A DNA stretch of 64,000 nucleotides from Tropicimonas aquimaris (GTDB taxonomy: Bacteria; Pseudomonadota; Alphaproteobacteria; Rhodobacterales; Rhodobacteraceae), in assembly GCF_042676185.1 (NCBI RefSeq), contig NZ_JBHTJT010000038.1, positions 62,001 through 126,000 of the forward strand, read 5' to 3'. Below are positions 53,135 through 62,253 of this stretch, one piece after another. Made by a program: the position numbers and the translations under genes. Each line of letters opens with the position of its first letter. The stretch's first letter is position 1. The notes below the pieces were generated by a model. That model did not search any database and was not told the DNA's origin. It was given only the letters and a program-made list of their open reading frames with translations.

Positions 53135-54637
53135 TTACACCAGTTGAACATGGGTAAAGTTTTTCTCTGCCAGTTCGATGCCGAACAGGCTGTTGTCGAA
53201 CCCGACGCGGTCTGGCGCATAGACGACCGCGCTGTCGCGGATCCCCAGGTAGGACCGGATGCTCGCTGCCGCCTTGCGCCCTGCCCCCATGGCCAGGATC
53301 ACCGTCGCCGCCCCGGTCACGATGTCGCCGCCGGCATAGACGCCGGCCAGCGAGGTGGCGAGGGTCGCATCGGTGTCGATATAGCCCCACTTGTTGAGCC
53401 TGAGCTTTGAGGTCTGACCGAGGATCGGGTTGGGCGAGGTGCCGATGGCGTAGACCACGGTGTCGGCTTCGAAATCGAACTCGCTGCCCTCCACCGGCAC
53501 CGGCCGGCGCCGCCCGGACTCGTCGGGCTCGCCCAGCTCCATCCGCTGGCAGCGGATCGTGCGCACGTTGTTCTCGGCGTCGCCCAGAAGCTCGACGGGC
53601 GTGGTCAGCCAGTGGAACTGGATGCCCTCCTCCTGTGCATGGTGCAGCTCTTCCTTGCGCGCAGGGCACTCGACCTCGGTGCGGCGGTAGACGCAATGCA
53701 CCTGCTCCGCGCCCAGCCGCAGGGAGACCCGCATCGCGTCCATCGCCGTGTTGCCGGCCCCGATCACCGCCACCCGCTTGCCCAGCCCGAGCGGCGTGTC
53801 GTAGCTCGGGAAATCGCCGGCATGCATCAGGTTGCAGCGCGTCAGCAGTTCATTCGCCGAGAGCACGCCGTTGAGGTTCTCGCCGGGGATGTCCATGAAG
53901 CGCGGCGTGCCGGCGCCGGCGCCGATGAAGACCGCGTCAAAGTCCATCTCGCCCAGCATCTGCTCCACGGTGAAGAGCCGCCCCACCAGCGTGTTGCACT
54001 GGATCTCGACCCCGAGCGCCTCAAGGTTGGCAATCTCGGCATCGACCACGCTGTTGGGCAGGCGGAACTCCGGAATGCCGTAGCGCAACACTCCGCCCGG
54101 CGCGTGCAGCGCCTCGTAGATCGTTACCTTGCAGCCAGCCTTGGCGAGATCGGCGGCGCAGGCCATGCTCGCCGGGCCGGATCCGACGATGCCGACGCGG
54201 AACGGCACCGGCTCGATGTGGCTGGTCTTTCGCCAGCCGTTGGCGATCGCCTGGTCGCCCAGCCAGCGCTCCAGCCGCCCGATCGCCACCGGTTCCAGCC
54301 GATCGCCCACCGGGCAGACGCCCTCGCATTGCTCCTCCTGCGGACAGACGCGGCCGCAGACCGCGGGCAACAGCGTCGAGTCGGTCAGGTGGTTCCAGGC
54401 GCCCTCGAAATCCTTGCCGATCATCTTCGCGATGAAGCCGGGGATGTCGATGTTGACCGGGCAGCCCTCGACGCAGGCCGGTTGCGGGCACATCAGGCAG
54501 CGCTCGCATTCCAGAAGCGCGTTCTCCCGGTCGAAACCGAGCGCCACTTCCTCGAAATTCCGCGCCCGGGCCGCCGGGTCCTGTACGGGCATGAAGGCAC
54601 GCTCCTGCGGAATGCTCCGGATCGTCTTTCGCGCCAT
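53135..54637 (-). CDS. NAD(P)-binding glutamate-synthase-beta-like oxidoreductase (NfnB/SudA-like)
   Basis: 500 residues. Two [4Fe-4S] cysteine sets lie near C44, C47, C50, C55, C59 and C94, C98, C104, C108. An FAD fold follows with VGIVGSGPASM (148-158), then a second Rossmann fold with VAVIGAGNTAMDAM and the family ending GGDIVTGAATVILAMGAGRKAAASI. Fused or paired with a ferredoxin reductase-type subunit (next gene upstream), this is the NfnAB/SudAB layout. The ATG at 54637 has GAGAAGG 7 bases upstream; a GTG at 54643 overlaps the previous stop and is an alternative. Confidence 0.85.
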   Translation of the reverse strand: MARKTIRSIPQERAFMPVQDPAARARNFEEVALGFDRENALLECERCLMCPQPACVEGCPVNIDIPGFIAKMIGKDFEGAWNHLTDSTLLPAVCGRVCPQEEQCEGVCPVGDRLEPVAIGRLERWLGDQAIANGWRKTSHIEPVPFRVGIVGSGPASMACAADLAKAGCKVTIYEALHAPGGVLRYGIPEFRLPNSVVDAEIANLEALGVEIQCNTLVGRLFTVEQMLGEMDFDAVFIGAGAGTPRFMDIPGENLNGVLSANELLTRCNLMHAGDFPSYDTPLGLGKRVAVIGAGNTAMDAMRVSLRLGAEQVHCVYRRTEVECPARKEELHHAQEEGIQFHWLTTPVELLGDAENNVRTIRCQRMELGEPDESGRRRPVPVEGSEFDFEADTVVYAIGTSPNPILGQTSKLRLNKWGYIDTDATLATSLAGVYAGGDIVTGAATVILAMGAGRKAAASIRSYLGIRDSAVVYAPDRVGFDNSLFGIELAEKNFTHVQLV

Positions 54638-54639
54638 TG

Positions 54640-55593
54640 TCACGCCTTCTCGCTTGGTGCGCCCGCAGGCGCCATTGCCAGCCGGCGGCAGCTGTCGTCA
54701 TAGCGGTCCAGCGCCTCCCGCTCCTGCGGCCGGTAGCGCGCAAGCCGCGCCATCAGGTCGTCGAAATCCACCTCGTGGCCGTCGAAATCCGGCCCGTCGA
54801 CACAGGCGAACCGGATCCGTCCGCCTACCCGCACCCGGCAGCCGCCGCACATGCCGGTCCCGTCGACCATGATCGGGTTCAGGCTCACCATGGTCTTGAT
54901 GCCATGCGGACGGGTCGTTTCGGCACAGGCGCGCATCATGATCGGCGGGCCGATGGCCACCACCTCGTCGATGTCGCCATGCGCGGCAATCGCCTGCTCG
55001 ATGCCTTGCGTGACCAGCCCCTTGATCCCGGCCGAGCCGTCGTCGGTGCAGATCACGAACTCGTCGCAGACATCGCGGAACTTCTGCTCCCAGAAGATCA
55101 GCTCGCGGCTGCGGAAGCCGACCACGCCGATCACGTAGGCGCCGGCCTCCTTGAAGGCGCGCGCCTGCGGATAGATCGGCGCCACGCCGAGCCCGCCGCC
55201 GACGCAGATCACCTTGCGCGCATCCGAAATCTCGCTGGGAATGCCCATCGGCCCGACAAGTCCGAAGAGCCGCGCCCCCGGCACCATCCGGGCCTGCATC
55301 TCGCGGCTCGACTTGCCGACCGCCTGAACCACCAGCGTGATGGTGCCCCCCTCCCGGTCGAAATCGGCGATTGTCAGGGGAATCCGTTCGCCGTGATTGT
55401 CCAGCATGACGATGACGAACTGTCCCGGACGCGCCGCGCGGGCCATCTGGGGATGACTGACCTCGAGGAGGAATGTCGTCTCCGAGAAATCCTGGCGATC
55501 GACCACCGGAAAGCCGCCGCCCCGATCCGCCTTGCCACCCGGCGTGGAAACGGCCGCTGCAGACGCGCCCGGCACCCTGTCCTCCTCAGACAT
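54640..55593 (-). CDS. Ferredoxin reductase-type FAD/NAD-binding protein (NfnA/SudB-like)
   Basis: 317 residues. Flavin-binding RIPLTIADFD (70-79) is followed by an NAD-binding region with VGGGLGVAPIYPQARAFKEA (131-150). D244 and the cysteines at about 249, 252 and 264 supply a [2Fe-2S] site as in dihydroorotate dehydrogenase electron-transfer subunits and NfnA. The N-terminal ~30 residues are extra. GGAGGAGG lies 6 bases before the chosen ATG. First gene of the operon, with a low-oxygen-type promoter upstream. Confidence 0.85.
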   Translation of the reverse strand: MSEEDRVPGASAAAVSTPGGKADRGGGFPVVDRQDFSETTFLLEVSHPQMARAARPGQFVIVMLDNHGERIPLTIADFDREGGTITLVVQAVGKSSREMQARMVPGARLFGLVGPMGIPSEISDARKVICVGGGLGVAPIYPQARAFKEAGAYVIGVVGFRSRELIFWEQKFRDVCDEFVICTDDGSAGIKGLVTQGIEQAIAAHGDIDEVVAIGPPIMMRACAETTRPHGIKTMVSLNPIMVDGTGMCGGCRVRVGGRIRFACVDGPDFDGHEVDFDDLMARLARYRPQEREALDRYDDSCRRLAMAPAGAPSEKA

Positions 55594-55657
55594 CGGCATC
55601 CTCCTCCCGATGTGTGGCGTTGTCGGACCCCATTGCCCGGGCTCGCCAACGCGGCCG

Positions 55658-55698
55658 ACCCTAGCCCCCTCCCGCGGGCCTGCATTGATGCGGATCAA
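55658..55698 (-). promoter_or_regulatory. FNR-type box and -10 element driving the ferredoxin/2-oxoacid operon
   Basis: TTGATGCGGATCAA (55685-55698) is a perfect TTGAT-N4-ATCAA box, 92 bases upstream of the first operon gene. On the minus strand a -10-like TAGGGT (55658-55663) lies 31 bases from the box centre. That would place the box near -41.5, the class II FNR-activation position. A start near 55651 would leave a leader of about 58 bases. The box is equally close to galT on the other strand. Confidence 0.75.
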
Positions 55699-56009
55699 AC
55701 CGCAGAGCGACATCTGGATTTTTCCGAATGTGTGCCTCTTTCGCCGATCGCCCCGGCCATCCGCCTTGCGCGGTCAAATGGCCTGTGCTACCCGCGCAAG
55801 TGACTGATCGAAGACCCCTGCGCCAGGGAAGACGCGCCCCTTCATACCGCCCGAGACCGGGCTGAAGGATCAGCGTGGGCGCGCAGGGATCGCAAGCGGT
55901 CGCACGACATGCGCCGTGTGGAGGACGGGCCGGTTTCATTGCCCCCCGCGATTCCGCACAGACTTCCCCACTGGCACGCCGCAGGTGCCACGAATACAGG
56001 ACGACAGTC
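55699..56009 (+). other. Upstream region of galT
   Basis: 311 bases without a gene. A weak plus-strand promoter candidate, TTGCGC and TACCCG 17 bases apart, occurs about 220 bases before galT. No other structure is evident. Confidence 0.4.
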
Positions 56010-57080
56010 ATGGACAGAGGTTCGGTCTCGACCAATGCTCCGCATCGCAGGTTCAACCCGCTCAAGGGCGAGTGGGTGCTTGTCTCGCCGCATCGCACGC
56101 AACGACCCTGGCAAGGCCAGCAGGAGGCGACGGCCGGCGACGAGAAGCCGAAACACGATCCCGGATGCTACCTGTGTGCCGGTAACACCCGCAACAGCGG
56201 CGCGGTCAATCCCGACTACAAGGGGCCCTATGTCTTCGACAACGACTTCCCGGCCCTGCTGACCGACAGCCCCGAGGGCGGCACCACTGGCGATCCGCTG
56301 TTCCGCGCAGACAACGTGCGCGGCACCGCCCGCGTCATGTGCTTCTCGGAGCGCCATGACCTGACGCTGCCCGAGCTTCCGGTGCCCGCGATCCGCGAGG
56401 TCGTCGACGCCTGGGCGGGCCAGGTCGAGGAGCTTGGCGCCAAATGGGACTGGGTCGCCGTCTTCGAGAACAAGGGGGCCGTGATGGGCTGCTCGCAGCC
56501 GCATCCGCATGGCCAGATCTGGGCCTCCGACTTCCTGCCCAACGAGGTCGCGACCGAGGATGGAATGCAGGCCCGGCACCTGTCCGAGACCGGTCAGGTC
56601 CTGCTCGTTGAATACGCCGCCGCCGAGGCGGCGAAGCAGGAGCGCGTGATCGTCGAGAACGAGCACTGGATCGCCGTCGTGCCCTGGTGGGCGGTCTGGC
56701 CTTTCGAAACGCTGGTTCTGCCCAGGCGGCATGTGCTTCGGCTTCCCGACCTCGACGGCACCGAGCGAGACGCGCTCGCCGACCTGCTCAAGCGGCTCTG
56801 CACCCGCTACGACAACCTCTTCGAGACCGAGTTCCCCTACACGATGGGCTGGCACGGCGCGCCGACGCGCGAGGGCCGCTACGATCACTGGCAACTCCAC
56901 GCCCATTTCTACCCGCCGCTCCTGCGCTCGGCGACGGTGCGCAAGTTCATGGTGGGCTACGAGATGCTGGCCGAAGCGCAACGCGACCTGACCGCGGAAA
57001 GCGCCGCCGAGCGCCTGCGGGCGCTACCGGATCTGCATTACAAGGACCGTCTCAATACTGATCAAGGGGGCGCTGCGTGA
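56010..57080 (+). CDS. galT: Galactose-1-phosphate uridylyltransferase
   Basis: 356 residues. Zinc-site cysteines lie at 53 and 56 (CYLC) and the catalytic histidine triad is in QPHPHGQIW (H165, H167). NPLKGEWVLVSPHRTQRPWQG (16-36) is the UDP-binding start. It swaps UMP between UDP-glucose and galactose-1-phosphate in the Leloir pathway. The ATG at 56010 is preceded by AGGA. The stop overlaps the galK GTG start by four bases. Confidence 0.95.
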   Translation: MDRGSVSTNAPHRRFNPLKGEWVLVSPHRTQRPWQGQQEATAGDEKPKHDPGCYLCAGNTRNSGAVNPDYKGPYVFDNDFPALLTDSPEGGTTGDPLFRADNVRGTARVMCFSERHDLTLPELPVPAIREVVDAWAGQVEELGAKWDWVAVFENKGAVMGCSQPHPHGQIWASDFLPNEVATEDGMQARHLSETGQVLLVEYAAAEAAKQERVIVENEHWIAVVPWWAVWPFETLVLPRRHVLRLPDLDGTERDALADLLKRLCTRYDNLFETEFPYTMGWHGAPTREGRYDHWQLHAHFYPPLLRSATVRKFMVGYEMLAEAQRDLTAESAAERLRALPDLHYKDRLNTDQGGAA

Positions 57081-58189
57081 GCGACACCGTGACAGACAAG
57101 GCCCTCGCGGAACGTGTGACCGCGGCCTACGAGCAGTATTTCAAGAAACAGCCCGAAGTGGCGACCTCCGCGCCGGGGCGGGTGAACCTTCTCGGCGAAC
57201 ATACCGACTACAATGGCGGATTCGTCCTGCCGATGGCCCTGCGCGGGCTCGGCGTCGGGGTTGCGATCGGCCGCGGGCCGGAGCCGGGCGTGGTCAGGGC
57301 CTATTCGGACACCTTCCACGATGCGGAAACCCGTAACATCGACGAGGACGCCGTCGGCAAGTGGTCCGACTATGTGCTGGGCAGCCTCAAGGCGGTGGCC
57401 GAGCCCGAGGTCGCGGAAACCGGCGTGCAGATTGCGCTGATTACCACCCTTCCCATGGGCGCCGGGCTCTCCAGCTCGGCGGCGCTCGAGGTTGGCACGC
57501 TGCGGGCCGTGACGGCGCTTTACGCCAAGCGGATGTCAGCGGTCGATCTCGCGGTCCGCGCCCGGGCGGTGGAGAACGGCTATGTCGGGATGCCCTGCGG
57601 GATCATGGACCAGTTCGCCTCGTCCGTGGGCGAGCCAGGCACCGCGCTCTTCCTCGACACGCGCACCCTCGACCACGAAACCGTGCCAGCCCTGCCCGAC
57701 CACAGCTTCGTCATCGTGGAGTCGGGCGTGAGCCATCAGCTCACCGCGGACGGCTACGCGACCCGGGTGGCCGAGTGCAACGCCGCCTGCAAGGCGCTCG
57801 GCGTTGACCTCCTGAGCGACCTCGGCATCGGAGACCTCGAGCGGATCGCGGCGATCGAGCCGCTGCTCGGCCGACGCGCCCGCCACATCGTGACCGACAA
57901 CCAGCGGGTGCTGGACGGCGTCACGGCGCTCAGGACGGGCGATGCGGCCCGCTTCGCGCAGCTCATGATCGACAGCCACGCCTCGCAACGCGACGATTTC
58001 GAGATCACCGTGCCGGAAACCGATGCCATCGCCTCCGGCGCGCTGGAAATGGGCGCGCTTGGCGCGCGGCAGACCGGCGGCGGCTGGGGCGGTGCCATCG
58101 TGGCGCTGGTGCCCAACACCGCGCTTGCTGATTTCGGCGAGGCCATCACCTCGCGCTTCCCGAAAACCCGCGTGCTTGCAATCACCTGA
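57077..58189 (+). CDS. galK: Galactokinase
   Basis: 370 residues of the GHMP kinase family. The galactokinase signature GRVNLLGEHTDYNGGF is near 35-50. The phosphate-binding loop LPMGAGLSSSAALEVG lies mid-chain, and the C-terminal motif with GARQTGGGWGGAIVAL follows. It phosphorylates D-galactose to galactose-1-phosphate. The GTG start overlaps the galT stop. The downstream terminator closes a galT-galK operon; galE and galM are not in the window. Confidence 0.95.
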   Translation: MSDTVTDKALAERVTAAYEQYFKKQPEVATSAPGRVNLLGEHTDYNGGFVLPMALRGLGVGVAIGRGPEPGVVRAYSDTFHDAETRNIDEDAVGKWSDYVLGSLKAVAEPEVAETGVQIALITTLPMGAGLSSSAALEVGTLRAVTALYAKRMSAVDLAVRARAVENGYVGMPCGIMDQFASSVGEPGTALFLDTRTLDHETVPALPDHSFVIVESGVSHQLTADGYATRVAECNAACKALGVDLLSDLGIGDLERIAAIEPLLGRRARHIVTDNQRVLDGVTALRTGDAARFAQLMIDSHASQRDDFEITVPETDAIASGALEMGALGARQTGGGWGGAIVALVPNTALADFGEAITSRFPKTRVLAIT

Positions 58190-58212
58190 GCTCGCGAAAA
58201 GACCGCTCCCTG

Positions 58213-58242
58213 AACCGGCGTGCCCCGTCACGCCGGTTTTTT
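58213..58242 (+). terminator. Rho-independent terminator of galT-galK
   Basis: AACCGGCGTG (58213-58222) and CACGCCGGTT (58229-58238) form a 10-bp stem with a 6-base loop followed by TTTT. It sits 24 bases beyond galK. Confidence 0.88.
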
Positions 58243-58365
58243 CGTGCTCGGCGCCGGGTTTCGGTGAAAATCTCGCGGCGCTTTGTTGACCCTTCCCGCG
58301 ATCCGGGCATTCTGCACGAAACCTCCGGCAGAAACGACCGGACCAACACCAACGGGAGACAACAG

Positions 58366-59502
58366 ATGAAAATTCTCGGCGCATTGACCACTTGCGCGGC
58401 GATCCTCGCGGCCGGCACTGGCTTTGCCGGCGACGTGAAGGTCGGCATGATCACCACGCTGTCCGGCGGCGGCGCGGGCCTCGGCATCGACACCCGCGAC
58501 GGCTTCCTGCTCGCTCTGAAACAGGCCGGCGCCGACAACATCGAGGTGGTGATCGAGGACGACCAGCAGAAGCCCGACGTGGCGGTGCAACTGGCCGACA
58601 AGATGATCCAGTCCGAGAACGTCGATGTGCTGACCGGGATCGTCTGGTCAAACCTCGCCATGGCCGTGGTGCCGGCGGCGACCGCACAGGGCAAGATCTA
58701 CCTCTCGACCAACGCCGCGCCCTCTGCGCTGGCCGGCAAGGGATGTCACCCGAACTACTTCTCGGTCTCCTACCAGAACGACAATCTGCACGAGGCCGCC
58801 GGCGCCTATGCTACCAAAGCGGGCATCACCAAGGCGTTCATCCTCGCCCCGAACTACCCGGCCGGAAAGGATTCGCTCAACGGCTTCAAGCGCTTCTACG
58901 AAGGCGAAGTGGTGGGCGAGATCTATACCCAGCTCGGCCAGACCGACTACGCCGGCGAGATCGCTCAGATCCGCGCCTCGGAGGCCGACGGAATCTTCTT
59001 CTTCCTGCCCGGTGGGATGGGGATCTCCTTCGTCAAGCAATACGCGGGCTCGGGCGTGGAGCTGCCGTTGATCGGCCCCGCCTTCAGCTTCGATCAGGGC
59101 ATTCTCGGCGCCGTGGGCGATGCGGCGCTCGGCGTCAAGAACACCTCCCAGTGGAACAAGGACATCGACAACGAAGCCAACAAGGCCTTCGTCGACGGAT
59201 TCCTCGCCGAATACGGCCGCCTGCCCTCGCTCTACGCCGCGCAGGGCTATGATACCGCCATGCTGCTCGTTTCCGCTGCCGAAAAGGCCGATGTAACGGA
59301 TGCAGACGCCTTCCGCGCGGCGCTCAAGGAGGCCGATTTCGCCTCCGTCCGTGGCAAGTTCTCCTTCGGCGCCAACCAGCACCCGATTCAGGACATCTAC
59401 GTCCGCGAAGTCGTCAAGGAAGGTGACGTGCTGACCAACCGGATCCTGGAGCCGGTGCTGGTCGACCACGTCGACGCCTACGCCGCTGAATGCAGCATGT
59501 GA
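58366..59502 (+). CDS. ABC transporter substrate-binding protein, branched-chain amino acid (HAAT) type
   Basis: 378 residues with a signal peptide ending near GTGFAGDV. The type I periplasmic-binding fold shows VKVGMITTLSGGGAGLGIDTRDGF, VVIEDDQQKPDVAVQ and STNAAPS, then FILAPNYPAGKDSLNGF. It belongs to the LivK/aliphatic amide family. Its ligand could be branched-chain amino acids, urea, amides or an aromatic acid. GGGAG lies 8 bases before the ATG at 58366. The permease and ATPase genes follow directly. Confidence 0.9.
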   Translation: MKILGALTTCAAILAAGTGFAGDVKVGMITTLSGGGAGLGIDTRDGFLLALKQAGADNIEVVIEDDQQKPDVAVQLADKMIQSENVDVLTGIVWSNLAMAVVPAATAQGKIYLSTNAAPSALAGKGCHPNYFSVSYQNDNLHEAAGAYATKAGITKAFILAPNYPAGKDSLNGFKRFYEGEVVGEIYTQLGQTDYAGEIAQIRASEADGIFFFLPGGMGISFVKQYAGSGVELPLIGPAFSFDQGILGAVGDAALGVKNTSQWNKDIDNEANKAFVDGFLAEYGRLPSLYAAQGYDTAMLLVSAAEKADVTDADAFRAALKEADFASVRGKFSFGANQHPIQDIYVREVVKEGDVLTNRILEPVLVDHVDAYAAECSM

Positions 59503-59607
59503 CCCCGGGATTCCGTTGTTGCACGACAGTCTGAATGAAAGCCGGTCGCGCGCCCCTGCGCGCGGCCTGCCGCTGCCGCCCGACGTGACGCCGGAGCCCG
59601 CGACCGC

Positions 59608-60531
59608 ATGAGCCTCTCCCTGCTTCTCGAACAGGTCCTGAACGGGCTTCAGTTCGGCATGATGCTGTTCCTGATGTCGGCCGGGCTGACGCTCGTCTTC
59701 GGGGTCATGGGGCTGATCAACCTCGCGCACGGTTCCTTCTACATGATCGGGGCCTTTGCCTGCGCGGGCGTGGCGATGGCCACGGGATCGTTCTTCCTCG
59801 GCCTTGTGGCCGCGCTCGCGGCGGCGGCGGTCGCCGGTATCCTGGTCGAGATGCTGGTGATCCGGAGGCTTTATGACCGGGACCATCTCGACCAGGTGCT
59901 CGCGACCTTCGCGCTGATCCTGGTGTTCTCCGAAGGCACCCGCTACCTCTTCGGCTCCTTCCCGCTCTACCTCGACGTGCCGCCGCTCCTGTCCGGCGCC
60001 GTCGCGCTGCCCGGCGGCATCGATTACCCGGTCTATCGCCTCGCGGTGATTGGTGCCGGGATTGCTCTGGCGGCGGGGTTGTTCTGGCTGGTCGGGCATA
60101 CCCGGCTGGGCATCCGCATCCGCGCCGGCGAGGCTGACCGGGAGATGATCGCGGCGCTCGGCGTCGATATCGACCGGCTCTACACCATCGTCTTCGCTCT
60201 CGGCACGGCGCTGGCGGGACTCGCCGGGGCCATCGTCGGGACGCTGCAATCGGTGCAGGTGGGCATGGGCGAACCGGTCCTGATCCTTGCCTTCGTGGTG
60301 ATCGTGATCGGAGGCATCGGCTCGATCAAGGGCGCGCTGATCGGCGCGCTGCTGGTCGGGCTGACCGATACGCTGGGCCGCAGCCTGCTGCCGGTCGTCT
60401 TCGCCGCCTTCCTGCCTCCATCGGAGGCCAACGCGGTCGGCTCGGCGCTGGCCTCGCTGCTGATCTACCTGCTGATGGCGGGCGTGCTCGTGTTCCGGCC
60501 GAGCGGCCTCTTTGGTGCGGTGCGCGCATGA
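59608..60531 (+). CDS. Branched-chain amino acid-type ABC transporter permease (LivH family)
   Basis: 307 residues with about eight hydrophobic segments. LSLLLEQVLNGLQFGMMLFLM at the N-terminus and GLTLVFGVMGLINLAHGSFYMIGAF mark the LivH family. The cytoplasmic loop has GIRIRAGEADREMIAALGVD. It forms half of the membrane channel with the LivM-type partner, whose gene overlaps its stop by four bases. Confidence 0.92.
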   Translation: MSLSLLLEQVLNGLQFGMMLFLMSAGLTLVFGVMGLINLAHGSFYMIGAFACAGVAMATGSFFLGLVAALAAAAVAGILVEMLVIRRLYDRDHLDQVLATFALILVFSEGTRYLFGSFPLYLDVPPLLSGAVALPGGIDYPVYRLAVIGAGIALAAGLFWLVGHTRLGIRIRAGEADREMIAALGVDIDRLYTIVFALGTALAGLAGAIVGTLQSVQVGMGEPVLILAFVVIVIGGIGSIKGALIGALLVGLTDTLGRSLLPVVFAAFLPPSEANAVGSALASLLIYLLMAGVLVFRPSGLFGAVRA

Positions 60532-61508
60532 TCCGCGAACGCTACCTCAACCTCGCGCTGCTCGCGGCGCTTCTCGCCGTGCCGGTGCTGGCGCAGATCC
60601 AGGGTGCCCCCTTCACCATCACGCTCGCCACCAAGATCGCGATCTTCGCGCTGGCTGCCGTCGGGCTGAACCTGGCGCTCGGGCTTGGCGGGCTGGTCTC
60701 CTTCGGCCACGCGGCCTTTTTCGGCGTCGGCGGCTACGTCGTCGGAATTCTTGCAAGTCATGCAAGGAACTACGAGCCGTTTCTCACCTGGCCGGTGGAG
60801 GTGGCGGGCACCACACAGATGCTGGTGCTCTGGCCCCTCGCGGTGCTTGTGGCCGCGCTCGTCGCCGCCGCCATCGGGGCGCTGTCGCTCCGCACCTCCG
60901 GCATCTTCTTCATCATGATCACGCTGGCCTTTGCCCAGATGCTCTACTACTTCGCCGTCTCCTGGCCGACCTATGGCGGCGAAGACGGGCTGCCCTTCTA
61001 CCTTCGCGGAGACTTTCCCGGCCTGAACACCATGGACCCGATCAGTTTCTTCGGGCTCTGCTACGCCCTGCTGCTCGTCGCCCTCTGGCTGTTCCACCGC
61101 CTCCACCGCGCGCGCTTCGGATTGGCGCTCGAAGGCGCGCGGCAGAACCCGGAACGGGTGCAGGCGCTCGGCATCCGGCCGTTCGAGGTCCGCCTCCTGG
61201 CCTTCATCCTCTCGGGCGCGATCACAGGGCTTGCCGGCGCGCTCTATGCCGACCTCAACCGATTCGTGAGCCCGGCGATGCTGGGCTGGCAGACCTCCGG
61301 CGAGCTGATCGTTCTGATCATCCTCGGCGGCGTGGGGAGGCTCTGTGGGCCGGTCGCCGGCGCGGGGCTGTTCTTCCTGCTGGAGCACTGGCTCGGCGGG
61401 CTCAGCGAGTTCTGGCAGTTCTGGTTCGGCCTGATCCTGCTTGGCGTGGTGCTGTTCGCCCGCGGCGGACTGATCGGGGCGCTTGCGAAGGATCAGACCC
61501 ATGACTGA
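60528..61508 (+). CDS. Branched-chain amino acid-type ABC transporter permease (LivM family)
   Basis: 326 residues, mostly membrane-spanning. ALAAVGLNLALGLGGLVSFGHAAFFGVGGY (about 41-70) is the LivM hallmark. The coupling loop FGLALEGARQNPERVQALGI is near 200-220. Overlaps with livH-type and livG-type genes on both sides indicate one transcript. Confidence 0.92.
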   Translation: MIRERYLNLALLAALLAVPVLAQIQGAPFTITLATKIAIFALAAVGLNLALGLGGLVSFGHAAFFGVGGYVVGILASHARNYEPFLTWPVEVAGTTQMLVLWPLAVLVAALVAAAIGALSLRTSGIFFIMITLAFAQMLYYFAVSWPTYGGEDGLPFYLRGDFPGLNTMDPISFFGLCYALLLVALWLFHRLHRARFGLALEGARQNPERVQALGIRPFEVRLLAFILSGAITGLAGALYADLNRFVSPAMLGWQTSGELIVLIILGGVGRLCGPVAGAGLFFLLEHWLGGLSEFWQFWFGLILLGVVLFARGGLIGALAKDQTHD

Positions 61509-62253
61509 CCCAATCCTCGAGGCACGCGGCCTCTGCAAGAGCTTCGGTGCGCTGGTGGCCTCCGATGCCGTCTCGCTGGATCTGCGGAGCCGCGAGATCC
61601 ACGCCCTGATCGGACCGAACGGCGCGGGAAAATCCACGCTCATCAAACAATTGTCCGGCGATCTTCGCCCCGATTCCGGTCAGGTCCTGTTCGACGGTCA
61701 CGACGTCACGACTCTCCACGTCGCCGGAAGGGCTCGCCTTGGGCTGGCGCGGAGCTTCCAGGTGTCGTCCGTCGCCAGCGAATTCACCGTCCTGCAGAAC
61801 GTGCTGCTGGCACTGGTCGGGCGCGAGCGCGGCGCTTTCGGCCTGTTCCGCCGGGTACTGAACGATACGCGCCTGACCGAGCCCGCCGGTGGCCACATCG
61901 CGCGCGCCGGACTCGCCGGGCGCGAACGGGATCGCGCGGCCGACCTCTCCCATGGCGAGCGACGGCGGCTGGAAATCGCGATGGCGCTGGCACAGGCGCC
62001 CCGGGTCTTCCTGCTCGACGAGCCGATGGCCGGCCTCGGGCTGGAAGGCAGCGGCGAGATGACCGACCTCCTGGACACCCTGCGCCACGAGGCCCCGATC
62101 CTGCTGGTGGAGCACGACATGGACGCCGTCTTTGCTCTGGCGGACCGGATCAGCGTGATGGCCGGCGGTCGCCTCATTGCCACCGGCACGGTCGACGAGA
62201 TCCGCGCCGACCGGGAGGTCCGCCGCGCCTATCTCGGCGAGGCCGCACCATGA
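61501..62253 (+). CDS. Branched-chain amino acid-type ABC transporter ATP-binding protein (LivG family)
   Basis: 250 residues. Walker A is GPNGAGKST, the signature is DLSHGERRRLEIA, and Walker B is VFLLDEPMAGLG, with EHDMD and the conserved histidine. The RSFQVSSVASEFTVLQN segment (short Q-loop) is LivG-like. The ATG at 61501 overlaps the permease gene by eight bases, and the stop overlaps the next ATPase gene by four. Confidence 0.92.
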   Translation: MTDPILEARGLCKSFGALVASDAVSLDLRSREIHALIGPNGAGKSTLIKQLSGDLRPDSGQVLFDGHDVTTLHVAGRARLGLARSFQVSSVASEFTVLQNVLLALVGRERGAFGLFRRVLNDTRLTEPAGGHIARAGLAGRERDRAADLSHGERRRLEIAMALAQAPRVFLLDEPMAGLGLEGSGEMTDLLDTLRHEAPILLVEHDMDAVFALADRISVMAGGRLIATGTVDEIRADREVRRAYLGEAAP

